DNA from: Secundilactobacillus yichangensis
GTDB lineage: Bacteria > Bacillota > Bacilli > Lactobacillales > Lactobacillaceae
Direction: 5' to 3'
NCBI RefSeq assembly: GCF_016861565.1
Contig: NZ_BOLK01000011.1
Span: 1-64,000, forward strand
DNA: 64,000 bases
Part shown: positions 22,967-30,952 of the stretch, one piece after another
How positions within the stretch are numbered: position 1 is the stretch's first letter
How the letters are laid out: the number at the start of each line of letters is the position of its first letter
The notes under the pieces: model-generated
The model's database searches: none
Told to the model about the DNA's origin: nothing
What the model saw: the letters and a program-made list of their open reading frames with translations, nothing else
Made by a program: the position numbers and the translations under genes

Positions 22967-24154
22967 ATGTCACAGAAAATCCTTGCCATTAATGCTGGGA
23001 GTTCTTCTTTGAAGTTTAAGCTTTATGATATGCCCGAAGAAGTTGTCCTGGTAAGCGGATTGGTTGATCGTATTAGTCACGAAGACGCTATTTTTACTTA
23101 TAAAATTAGTGGTCACGATGACAAACATAAAACGGTACAACCGGTCAAAGACCACACGGCCGCTGTCCAACTGGTGATCGATGCACTTCTAGGAAGTGGA
23201 CTCATCAAAGACAAGTCTGAAATTGTCGGTGTTGGTCACCGGGTCTCACACGGGGGGCGTTATTACACCCAGTCAGTTGAGATCGATGATGATGTTGCCG
23301 AAAAGATTGATGAATTGTCCGTTCTTTCACCGCTGCACAACCCTGTCAACCTGTTAGGAATTCAAGCTTTTGAAAAATTATTGCCTGAAGCTAAAGAGGT
23401 TGCAGTCTTTGATACTTCCTTCCATAGCACGATGCCACGCAAGGCATTTATGTACGCGCTTCCTTATAAATATTACACAGAAGATGGCGTACGGCGCTAT
23501 GGGTTCCATGGTCAATCACACCAATACATTTATGGCGAGGCAACTCGCTTATTGGGTGAACAGACGACAAGTAAATTGATTTCTTGTCATTTGGGCAATG
23601 GAGCAAGTATTTGCGCCATCAAGGATGGCAAATCAGTCAACACTTCCATGGGCTTTACGCCGTTAGCTGGTCTCGTGATGGGGACCCGTTCAGGAGATGT
23701 TGATCCTGAGATTCTGCCATTCCTGGAAGAAAAACACCATCTGAGTTCTGAAGATGTTCGTAGCATGCTGAATCATGATTCTGGCTTAAAGGGCTTATCC
23801 GACGTTTCTAACGACGTTCGGGACGTTCTCGAAGCTGAGAGTCAGGGTAATGACCGCGCTAAGTTGGCGCTTGAAGTATACGTTCATCAGATTCAAGAAT
23901 ATATCGGCAGTTACACTACCGATCTTGAAGGTCTGACAACGTTGGTCTTTACCGCTGGTGTTGGCGAACATTCCGCACCAATCAGACAACGTGTTTGCGA
24001 ACGGCTTGGCTACCTTGGTGTCAAAATCGACGATGCCAAGAACCAAGCTAATGAAGTCCAGATTCAAGCTGATGATAGTCGTGTTAAAGTTTTGGTCATC
24101 CCAACTGATGAGGAATTGATCATCGCTCGTGATACGCAAAAGATCGTTGGTTAA
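22967..24154 (+). CDS. pduW: Acetate/propionate kinase
   Basis: 395 aa. Converts acyl-phosphate and ADP to the acid and ATP, the energy-yielding step. Acetokinase signatures: ILAINAGSSSLKFKL at the N-terminus, RRYGFHGQSHQYI near residue 178, ISCHLGNGASICAI near 205, MGFTPLAGLVMGTRSGDVD, and VFTAGVGEHSAPIRQ. Position after pduQ argues for propionate/3-hydroxypropionate use, although a role as ordinary acetate kinase is also possible. Confidence 0.95.
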   Translation: MSQKILAINAGSSSLKFKLYDMPEEVVLVSGLVDRISHEDAIFTYKISGHDDKHKTVQPVKDHTAAVQLVIDALLGSGLIKDKSEIVGVGHRVSHGGRYYTQSVEIDDDVAEKIDELSVLSPLHNPVNLLGIQAFEKLLPEAKEVAVFDTSFHSTMPRKAFMYALPYKYYTEDGVRRYGFHGQSHQYIYGEATRLLGEQTTSKLISCHLGNGASICAIKDGKSVNTSMGFTPLAGLVMGTRSGDVDPEILPFLEEKHHLSSEDVRSMLNHDSGLKGLSDVSNDVRDVLEAESQGNDRAKLALEVYVHQIQEYIGSYTTDLEGLTTLVFTAGVGEHSAPIRQRVCERLGYLGVKIDDAKNQANEVQIQADDSRVKVLVIPTDEELIIARDTQKIVG

Positions 24155-24181
24155 AAACAGTCGTAACGGAGGGGTTCAGTA

Positions 24182-24526
24182 ATGGCTAGGAATATTGAGC
24201 GTACGATTCAAGAATACGTCCCAGGTAAACAAGTTACGCTGGCTCACATCGTTGCAAATCCTACCGAAGATATTTATGAGAAACTCGGTATCCAGATTCA
24301 TAAAAATGCGTTAGGAATTTTGACGATTACACCAAGTGAGGCTTCCATTATCGCTGGCGATATTGCTACTAAGGCAAGCAACGTCCAATTAGGATTCATT
24401 GATCGTTTTAGTGGTTCCGTTGTCATCGTGGGGGAAGTTTCCGAAGTCGAATCGGCGTTGACACAAGTAATCGATAAATTGCATACGTTACTTGGTTTTG
24501 ATATTCCTAGCATTACAAGAACTTAA
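24182..24526 (+). CDS. pduU: PduU-type circularly permuted shell protein
   Basis: 114 aa. BMC-H homologue with permuted secondary structure. The N-terminal segment ([19 protein letters not shown]) would form the beta barrel that closes the pore in the Salmonella protein. Then [19 protein letters not shown] and [20 protein letters not shown] follow. ATG after GGAGGGG. It is the last recognised shell gene of the operon. Confidence 0.93.
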   Translation: MARNIERTIQEYVPGKQVTLAHIVANPTEDIYEKLGIQIHKNALGILTITPSEASIIAGDIATKASNVQLGFIDRFSGSVVIVGEVSEVESALTQVIDKLHTLLGFDIPSITRT

Positions 24527-24541
24527 ATATGGAGTGGTTAT

Positions 24542-25597
24542 ATGAAAATTGATCAAATATTCAGTCCATATGAACTTAACAAGCGCGTGACGCTTCGTAA
24601 CCGCCTTGTTTTGGCGCCCTTAAACATTCAATCATCGTTATTTGATGGAACCGTTAGTCTTAATGACCTTAACTTTCATAAGGCGCGAGCAAAGTACGTT
24701 GGTCTGGATATCATTGGGTCGGCCTACATTTCTGACTCAGCAAACACCGCGTACGGGGCGATTAGCGTTGCCGATGATAGTAAAATTGATGGGCTGAAAA
24801 AACTTGCGACAGTGATTCACCAAGGTGGCAGCAAAGCTATTCTGCAGCTGGTTCACGCTGGTCGAATGACAAATTCGAACATTTTAAGAGGCGCTCAGGT
24901 AATCGCGCCAAGTGAAATTCGGGCTGCACATGGCGATGTTGATCTACCAAAAGCGATGACCAAGGCTGAAATCGAAACGGTGATTCAGCAGTTTAAAGCA
25001 GCCACAGTTCGCGCGATTCAAGCAGGGTTTGACGGTGTTGAACTGCACGGAGCAAATACCTTTTTGTTCCAGCAGTTTATGTCACCATTGTCAAACCACC
25101 GAACCGACGAATATGGTGGTTCGCTTGAAAACCGAATTCGATTCTGTGCCGAAACAGCGAAGTGCGTTCTTGATACAGCGCACGCGCATAAACCAGGATT
25201 CATTGTTGGTTATCGCATCTCTCCAGAAGAATTTGAGCCTGGTGCACTGAAATTGGGTGATGACCTTGTCTTGATGCAGGTACTTGGCAAATTAGGGATT
25301 GACTATCTTAGTCTCTCATTGCGCCAGTACGATCAGACCTCGATTACCTGTGAGTCCTTGTCAGACTTGCGAATTGCTGACATTGTTAAGCAGGCGGTTG
25401 GTGACGATCTTCCTGTCATGGTATCGGGTCATCTTGGGACACAGTTTGCGTTTGAACGGGCTTCCGGTGACTTGTTTGCCGTCGGAAGGAAGTTCTTAAA
25501 TCAGCCAAACTGGCCTGCTAAGACGCTTAATCCAGGTGTCCAGCCGCAATCCACTGTCACTGGAGCTGTGATTCCATATACAACATTGAATCTCTAA
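24542..25597 (+). CDS. Old Yellow Enzyme family NAD(P)H:flavin oxidoreductase
   Basis: 351 aa. FMN-dependent ene-reductase-like TIM barrel. Family marks: NRLVLAPLN near residue 21, QLVHAGRMTN near 100, GVELHGANTFLFQQFMSP (substrate-binding His/Asn) and HRTDEYGGSLENRIRF near 182, and FAVGRKFLNQPN at the end. It lies 15 bp after pduU, so it is in the operon, yet is not a canonical pdu gene. It could reduce an unsaturated aldehyde such as acrolein, which forms from 3-hydroxypropionaldehyde; that is inference from context only. No encapsulation helix is visible. Confidence 0.88.
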   Translation: MKIDQIFSPYELNKRVTLRNRLVLAPLNIQSSLFDGTVSLNDLNFHKARAKYVGLDIIGSAYISDSANTAYGAISVADDSKIDGLKKLATVIHQGGSKAILQLVHAGRMTNSNILRGAQVIAPSEIRAAHGDVDLPKAMTKAEIETVIQQFKAATVRAIQAGFDGVELHGANTFLFQQFMSPLSNHRTDEYGGSLENRIRFCAETAKCVLDTAHAHKPGFIVGYRISPEEFEPGALKLGDDLVLMQVLGKLGIDYLSLSLRQYDQTSITCESLSDLRIADIVKQAVGDDLPVMVSGHLGTQFAFERASGDLFAVGRKFLNQPNWPAKTLNPGVQPQSTVTGAVIPYTTLNL

Positions 25598-25615
25598 GGG
25601 CAAAGGGTGATATTA

Positions 25616-26407
25616 ATGACGCGATACAATGAGGCAATCCCAATATCAGGCGGGCTGAACTGTCGAGATCTCGGTGGTCACGTCACTCGTGATGGCAGAA
25701 CTGTCAAGTGTCATAAATTAATACGATCCGGTCATTTGTCTGAATTAACACCCACTGGTCAACAGCAACTGTTAGACTATGGTGTTACAGTTGATATCGA
25801 TTTACGGTCTAGTGCGGAACTTAGAAAGTATCCTGACTTAATTCCTTCAGGGATCGAATTTATTCACTTCCCGTGTTTGGATAACGATGATACAGAGAGT
25901 ACTGGAACTGTGAATGCGTTAAAGAGCTTTTATTCACGTAGCGCTCACAGTGGTTATCTGCGGATGCTATACGTTTATCGTAAACTTGTGATTAATGAAC
26001 ACTCGCAATCCGCGATGCATCAGGTATTTGCTTATTTACTTGCACATGGTGATGAGGCAACTGTCCTCTATCACTGCTCGGCAGGAAAAGACCGAACGGG
26101 GTTAACAAGCTTGCTGATTCTATCAGCGTTGGGCGTTGCTCCAGAAGACGTGAAACAAGATTACTTGTTAGCGAATAAATTCCTTGTCGATCGGTTAAAT
26201 CAACGGATTCGTGATGCAAAGCAGGCTCATGCAAATCAGAACTTTATTAGTTCAATTCGAGACCTGTCTACGGTGCAAGAGGATTATTATGATCAAGCTA
26301 TGACTTTGATTAACTATGAGTTTGGTGGTATCAACGCGTATTTACACGATGTTGTCCATCTCAGTGATGCTGATATTCAACGCTTACGAACCATCTACCT
26401 CGAGTAG
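25616..26407 (+). CDS. Tyrosine/serine-type protein phosphatase (Y_phosphatase3 family)
   Basis: 263 aa. The catalytic Cx5R loop is HCSAGKDRTG near residue 153, and the N-terminal NCRDLGGHVTRDGRTVK and IRSGHLSELTPTG are typical of the PF13350 family. Substrate may be a phosphoprotein or a small phosphate ester. ATG is chosen after AAAGGGTGA. It ends the pdu transcription unit, 18 bp after the flavin oxidoreductase, and a terminator follows. The link to propanediol metabolism is not established. Confidence 0.87.
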   Translation: MTRYNEAIPISGGLNCRDLGGHVTRDGRTVKCHKLIRSGHLSELTPTGQQQLLDYGVTVDIDLRSSAELRKYPDLIPSGIEFIHFPCLDNDDTESTGTVNALKSFYSRSAHSGYLRMLYVYRKLVINEHSQSAMHQVFAYLLAHGDEATVLYHCSAGKDRTGLTSLLILSALGVAPEDVKQDYLLANKFLVDRLNQRIRDAKQAHANQNFISSIRDLSTVQEDYYDQAMTLINYEFGGINAYLHDVVHLSDADIQRLRTIYLE

Positions 26408-26440
26408 GGGATGGCAATAAAATAAGCCTTTGAGGCAATT

Positions 26441-26482
26441 AAAGGTCTTCTTTCAGCGAAATGGTTGAAAGAGACCTTTTTG
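26441..26482 (+). terminator. Terminator of the pdu operon
   Basis: AAAGGTCTTCTTTCA pairs with TGAAAGAGACCTTT, followed by TTTTGTTTT. It is the first strong terminator seen after pduA, supporting one long transcription unit of about 16 kb. Confidence 0.85.
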
Positions 26483-26565
26483 TTTTATGCTGATTTTTTT
26501 ACGGCTTGAATTAGGCCATAAACTGACCTAGCTGTAAGCGTTCGGTACCGTGATGAGGTGTGAGA

Positions 26566-26581
26566 TGTTTCATGTGAAACA
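26566..26581. promoter_or_regulatory. parS-like ParB site, one mismatch
   Basis: TGTTTCATGTGAAACA differs from the parS consensus TGTTNCACGTGAAACA only by C to T at the central CpG. Intergenic, upstream of the unknown 153-aa gene. Confidence 0.6.
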
Positions 26582-26692
26582 TTCTTTAGTTGAAGGGATA
26601 GTAATTTTAAAGCGAAACCGCTATACTTTGAGATGATTTATTTGTATGGTTGTCAATTAACGGGTAGAAAATTAAACAGACGGGGGATCAAA

Positions 26693-27154
26693 ATGAGTTA
26701 TAAAGTTGATTTTAAAAATGTTGAGCAGGTTGGTTTAGAGAGCTCACCAGTTGCACCAGCATTGGCAGGATTACGGGCTAATGAAGCACGTTACTTCTGG
26801 AATAAGTACAAGCATGAATACGTGACCGAACCTGCCAGTGAGCATCCAGAATTAGTAGATTACGTGAACGATGTTTTATCAGAACGAGATTTAAAGATTC
26901 AGTCTAAACCACTTGAAGTCTCACAGTTTGAGGTTGAAGGGACTAAGTGGACCTACGTGTTTTACGAAAATGGTTTGGCAATTAACGTGATGTATGCGTT
27001 AGATCCAGAGGGTAAACGTGCGGTTGGCTTTAAACTATCTGACGGTATGGAAGTGCCCGCAGAATTAGCTGATAAGTTTAAATTTGCCCGTCAAAGATCA
27101 AAGTTAGCCGGCACTATTCGGGGCAGTTATTTTAAAATCAAACAGGAGCACTAA
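26693..27154 (+). CDS. Hypothetical protein
   Basis: 153 aa, not recognised. ATG is chosen after GGGGG; the open frame extends 20 codons upstream without a ribosome site. The product is soluble, charged and mixed alpha/beta, with Trp/Tyr-rich segments (YFWNKYKHEYVTEP near residue 36; GTKWTYVFYENGLAINVMYA near residue 84) and a basic C-terminus (FARQRSKLAGTIRG). There is no signal peptide or membrane helix. It has its own upstream region and shares a bidirectional terminator with the ABC-F gene. No function proposed. Confidence 0.7.
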   Translation: MSYKVDFKNVEQVGLESSPVAPALAGLRANEARYFWNKYKHEYVTEPASEHPELVDYVNDVLSERDLKIQSKPLEVSQFEVEGTKWTYVFYENGLAINVMYALDPEGKRAVGFKLSDGMEVPAELADKFKFARQRSKLAGTIRGSYFKIKQEH

Positions 27155-27194
27155 AAAAACGTCATCTCAGATTTGAACTGGGATGACGTTTTTT
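27154..27194. terminator. Bidirectional terminator
   Basis: AAAAAACGTCATCTCA / TGGGATGACGTTTTTT stem between the convergent 153-aa gene and the ABC-F gene, with A/T-runs on both sides. Confidence 0.92.
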
Positions 27195-27204
27195 AGTGCG
27201 TTTA

Positions 27205-28827
27205 TTAATAGATTTTGCCCACCTGTGCTTGTGCAACTTCGTGTGCCATAAAGTCATCATACGTGGTGTCGGCGCGGTCTACAACGCCCTTAGGCCCCAC
27301 TTCGACGATATGATTGGCAATCGTTTGAATAAACTCGTGATCATGGCTGGTGAAAACCATAGAACCCGAAAAATCAATCAAAGCATCGTTCAAACTTGTA
27401 ATGCTTTCCAAGTCTAAATGGTTCGTCGGGTCGTCCAGCAAGAGAACGTTTGCCTTACTGAGCATCAGTTTGGAAAGGTAGCTCCGAACTTTTTCGCCCC
27501 CAGAAAGAACGGGAACTTCTTTAAGAACTTCGTCACCTTTGAACAGCATCTGTCCTAGGAAGCCGCGCAAGAAAGTATTGTCGCTTTCTTCCTTGCTGGC
27601 GTACTGGCGCAGCCATTCCAGAATATTCAGGTTATCGTTGCTAAATTCTGGATTTAAGTCCTTTGGCATGTAGGCCCGGTTAGTCGTCACACCCCAGGTA
27701 ATGGTACCAGTATCAGGTTCCATTTTGCCAGCAAGCAGTTGCATGAGCACGCTGGTGGTGACATCAGAACGCGAGATCAAAGCAGCCTTATCCCCAGGAC
27801 GGAGGATGAAGTTGACGTTATCGAGAACTTGATGACCATCAATGGTTTTGCTGACATTCTCCACTCGCAGGAGATCATTACCAAGTTCGCGTTCTGGCGT
27901 AAACTTGATGAATGGGTATTTACGTGAACTAGGTTTAATGTCGTCCAAAGTAATCTTATCTAATTGCTTTTTACGGGAAGTAGCTTGTTTAGACTTTGAG
28001 GCGTTTGCTGAGAAACGGGCAATAAAGTCTTGTAGCTGTTTAATCTGTTCTTCTTTTTTAGAGTTAGCCTGATTACGCAGCTTTAAGGCGAGCTCTGAAC
28101 TTTGCAGCCAGAAGTCGTAGTTGCCCACGAAAAGTTGAATTTTACCGAAGTCAACGTCGCACATATGTGTACATACAGCGTTCAGGAAGTGACGGTCATG
28201 GCTGACAACGAGAACAGTGTTCTCATAGTCGGCAAGAAAGTTTTCTAACCAGCTAATCGTCATTGGATCCAAACCGTTGGTTGGTTCGTCTAAAAGTAAG
28301 ACGTCCGGTTTACCAAACAGTGCTTGTGCCAATAAAACTTTAATCTTTTCACTTTCCGGCAGATCTTTCATCAATGATTGGTGCTGAGATTCTGGGATGC
28401 CCATGGATTGCAGTAGCTGGCTAGCGTCACTTTCAGCGTTCCAGCCGTCCATTTCAGCAAATTCACCTTCAAGCTCAGCGGCTTTGATGCCGTCTGCATC
28501 GGAAAAATCGGATTTTGCGTATAGCGCATCCTTTTCCGTCATGACTTGATAGAGATGCTCATGGCCTTGGAGGACAGTGTTTAAAACAGTTTGATCATCA
28601 AAGGCAAAGTGGTCTTGCTTTAAACTACTCATCCGCTCGTTAGGGCCTAGCGAAATGTTTCCAGTAGTAGGGGTTAATTGGCCTTCAAGAATTTTAAGAA
28701 AAGTTGACTTACCAGCTCCGTTAGCACCAATAATGCCGTAACAGTTGCCGGGAGTAAACTTTAAATTAACGTCATCATACAGTTTGCGGTCCGAAAAACT
28801 CATGGACACATTGGTTACAGTTAACAA
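27205..28827 (-). CDS. ABC-F family ATPase (YkpA/YbiT-like) with one degenerate ATP site
   Basis: 540 aa, two ABC cassettes, no membrane segments; a ribosome-associated translation factor family. The first cassette has a good Walker A (GANGAGKST, near residue 34) and Walker B (VLLLDEPTN), but its signature is LPESEK instead of LSGGEK. The second cassette keeps LSGGEK but has SRSDVTTS in place of Walker A, and VLLLDDPTN with Asp for the catalytic Glu. All three changed elements form the same composite ATP site, so one site looks inactive and the other intact. Partial decay of this site is, from memory, common in the YkpA/YbiT group. ATG start is clear. Confidence 0.9.
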   Translation of the reverse strand: MLTVTNVSMSFSDRKLYDDVNLKFTPGNCYGIIGANGAGKSTFLKILEGQLTPTTGNISLGPNERMSSLKQDHFAFDDQTVLNTVLQGHEHLYQVMTEKDALYAKSDFSDADGIKAAELEGEFAEMDGWNAESDASQLLQSMGIPESQHQSLMKDLPESEKIKVLLAQALFGKPDVLLLDEPTNGLDPMTISWLENFLADYENTVLVVSHDRHFLNAVCTHMCDVDFGKIQLFVGNYDFWLQSSELALKLRNQANSKKEEQIKQLQDFIARFSANASKSKQATSRKKQLDKITLDDIKPSSRKYPFIKFTPERELGNDLLRVENVSKTIDGHQVLDNVNFILRPGDKAALISRSDVTTSVLMQLLAGKMEPDTGTITWGVTTNRAYMPKDLNPEFSNDNLNILEWLRQYASKEESDNTFLRGFLGQMLFKGDEVLKEVPVLSGGEKVRSYLSKLMLSKANVLLLDDPTNHLDLESITSLNDALIDFSGSMVFTSHDHEFIQTIANHIVEVGPKGVVDRADTTYDDFMAHEVAQAQVGKIY

Positions 28828-28950
28828 GTTAGTACCTCACTTTATAGTTGTCGAAATCAAGAAATGTGAATCCGTCCCTATATAGTATCAGATTTGTTCG
28901 GTACTTTCCATCGTAGAATGGCAGGAAATGAATTTATCCTTGGAAACCAA

Positions 28951-28990
28951 AATAGCGTTTCTAAATCGGCCGGTTTAGAAACGCTATTAC
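28951..28990 (-). terminator. Terminator of the sugar porter gene
   Basis: Perfect 15-bp stem AATAGCGTTTCTAAA / TTTAGAAACGCTATT with an 8-nt loop. On the minus strand it is followed by TTTTGG, placed just past the sugar porter stop codon. Confidence 0.88.
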
Positions 28991-29031
28991 CTATTTAAAA
29001 AGTAATTATTTTAATCTGCAAACTTAAATGG

Positions 29032-30426
29032 TTATTTAACAGCTTTTTTGGCAGCTTCTTTATCTGCTTGCTTATGACGCATTTCCATTTCAATTTCTTC
29101 AAGTGTTTTACCACGGGTTTCGGGAACCGCGTAAATAACAAAGAAGATTGAAACGATGGCGAAGAAACCAAATACTAAGAATGGACCACCGACGTTGTTG
29201 TGGAAGAAGGTCAGTAATACTAAGAAGAACTGTGAAACGATGAAGTTACCGATCCAGTTAGCGGCAGAACCGATTGAGTTACCAATTCCACGAACATTTA
29301 ATGGGAAGATTTCGCCTAACATCAACCAGCAAATAGGACCCCATGAAACCGCAAAACCGAAAATATAAAATGCGATTAGGATCATTGTTGGTACCGCAGC
29401 AGTTTTAACGCTAACGGTAAAGTTCAAGATAGCTAAAATAAAAATTGAAATGGACATCACGATAGAACCAAATAGTAGAATGGTCTTACGGTTAAATTTG
29501 TCCATAATATTATAAGCTAATACCGTGCAAACAAAGTTGACGATCCCGATACCAACGGAAACCCAAATGGCATCGCCGTCAGGGAACCCAAAACCTTTAA
29601 TAAAGACTTGCGGTAAGAAGTAGATAACTGAATTAATCCCGACTAATTGCTGCAGCAGCATTAAGCCAACGGCGACTCCAACGGCTGGACGAGCAAAGGT
29701 AAGCAGTTCCTTGATCCCGCCCTTAGGTTGATTAGCGATAGCTTGGATGTCAGCTAACTCCTTGTCAGGGTCTTCGTTAGTTTTAGCACGTAAGTTGTGT
29801 AAAACGTCTCTAGCTTCATCGATTTTACCCTTTTCAACTAAGTATCGTGGTGATTCTGGGAGAACCAATGAGCCGAAGAACAATGCTAAGGCAGGAATCA
29901 AAGCTGACCCAAGCATCCACCGCCAGTCACGCATGCCTAGTAGGTTGTGACCCAAGAAACCTAAGTTTGAAACGTAAGCCAGCAGAATACCTAAAGTAAC
30001 CATCAACTGGAACATCGTCCCAAGTGAACCACGATGAGGAGCGTCAGCAAGTTCAGCTAGGTAGGCTGGTGTTAATGCTGAAGCAGAACCTACGGCGAAT
30101 CCAAGGATGATTCTAGCAACAACCATTGATGCAAATCCTGAAGCTGTCATTGATAGTCCTGATCCAAGTAAGAATAGGAGAGAAGCAACTAGTAACAGAC
30201 GCTTCCGCCCAAATTTATCTGATAAAGAACCAATTGATAAAGCACCAACTGAGGAGCCAATTAGAACGGATGAGGTAATGAAACCAGTCTGTTCAATGTT
30301 GAGGCTAAAATCGGATTCAATCAGTGATGAAGCACCTGAAATAATTCCGGTATCAAAGCCAAACAAGAGGCCACCCAGTGCGCCGAAAGTAAATATGAAG
30401 AAAGTACTCAAATGACGTACACGCAT
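29032..30426 (-). CDS. Sugar:proton symporter (MFS sugar porter family)
   Basis: 464 aa, 12 predicted helices. Uptake of a monosaccharide (xylose, arabinose, galactose or inositol type) in the cytoplasmic membrane. Signatures: GGLLFGFDTGIISGA in helix 1, SLSDKFGRKRLLL (loop 2-3), LPESPRYLVEKGK after helix 6, QQLVGINSVIYFLPQ in helix 7, and VPETRGKTLEEIE at the C-terminus. Single-gene unit with a terminator after it; an imperfect cre-like element lies upstream. Substrate cannot be read from the sequence. Confidence 0.92.
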   Translation of the reverse strand: MRVRHLSTFFIFTFGALGGLLFGFDTGIISGASSLIESDFSLNIEQTGFITSSVLIGSSVGALSIGSLSDKFGRKRLLLVASLLFLLGSGLSMTASGFASMVVARIILGFAVGSASALTPAYLAELADAPHRGSLGTMFQLMVTLGILLAYVSNLGFLGHNLLGMRDWRWMLGSALIPALALFFGSLVLPESPRYLVEKGKIDEARDVLHNLRAKTNEDPDKELADIQAIANQPKGGIKELLTFARPAVGVAVGLMLLQQLVGINSVIYFLPQVFIKGFGFPDGDAIWVSVGIGIVNFVCTVLAYNIMDKFNRKTILLFGSIVMSISIFILAILNFTVSVKTAAVPTMILIAFYIFGFAVSWGPICWLMLGEIFPLNVRGIGNSIGSAANWIGNFIVSQFFLVLLTFFHNNVGGPFLVFGFFAIVSIFFVIYAVPETRGKTLEEIEMEMRHKQADKEAAKKAVK

Positions 30427-30526
30427 GATAATCTCTCCTAACTTATAGATAATAGCTTTTTAACAACCCCAATTGTAAGCTTTTATATTTAAAACACAAA
30501 CGTTTACATTGCCTATAAATCAAAAA

Positions 30527-30540
30527 GTAAAGCGATTTCA
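30527..30540. promoter_or_regulatory. Weak cre-like site upstream of sugar porter
   Basis: GTAAAGCGATTTCA matches 12 of 14 positions of TGWAANCGNTNWCA. Catabolite control of a sugar porter is plausible, but the match is weak. Confidence 0.4.
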
Positions 30541-30816
30541 AATTTGGATAGGATAGGGATTTCAGTAACTAATAAAAATACAAAATCATGTTAATTTACT
30601 CACATATACTGTCATGGGTTCGCTGACGTTCACAAGTCAACGATTAATATTTTTAATATAGTTACCATAAGTTATAAAATCAATAATTGGTATACCCCAA
30701 AATGTTTTTTGAATTATTTTTTTAGCTTAGGGTCATCATGATAAATTTTGGCTTATTTTGCTGCATATAAAACATTTATCAAGCTTAAAATCGGTGTAAT
30801 AATTCTATCTGTCTTC

Positions 30817-30875
30817 AAACTAAATAACACTAGTCATTCCTCTAGCTGGAGAAAATGACTAGTGCTGTTTAGTTT
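30817..30875 (-). terminator. Terminator of the phosphonate operon
   Basis: Long imperfect palindrome: AAACTAAA and CACTAGTCATT pair with AATGACTAGTG and TTTAGTTT across a 15-nt loop. It lies past the PhnX-PhnW stop codon on the minus strand. Confidence 0.75.
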
Positions 30876-30952
30876 AAAACGGTTTGAATCGCCAGAACTA
30901 TGTTGATCGTTAACTCATAAATACGATCTTAGTTGTTGTGTTAACTGATAAT

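Larger units (their letters stand above)
30427..30952. other. 526-bp AT-rich intergenic region
   Basis: No gene found. The left part is the promoter region of the sugar porter and holds GTAAAGCGATTTCA at 30527-30540 (12 of 14 cre positions) and the half-matching CACAAACGTTTACA at 30495-30508. The right part holds the phosphonate operon terminator. The middle is very AT-rich, with no other structure seen. Confidence 0.6.

Noticed and set aside
30495-30508. CACAAACGTTTACA as a second LacI/cre operator
   Set aside because: Only one half-site fits; three mismatches to the cre consensus.
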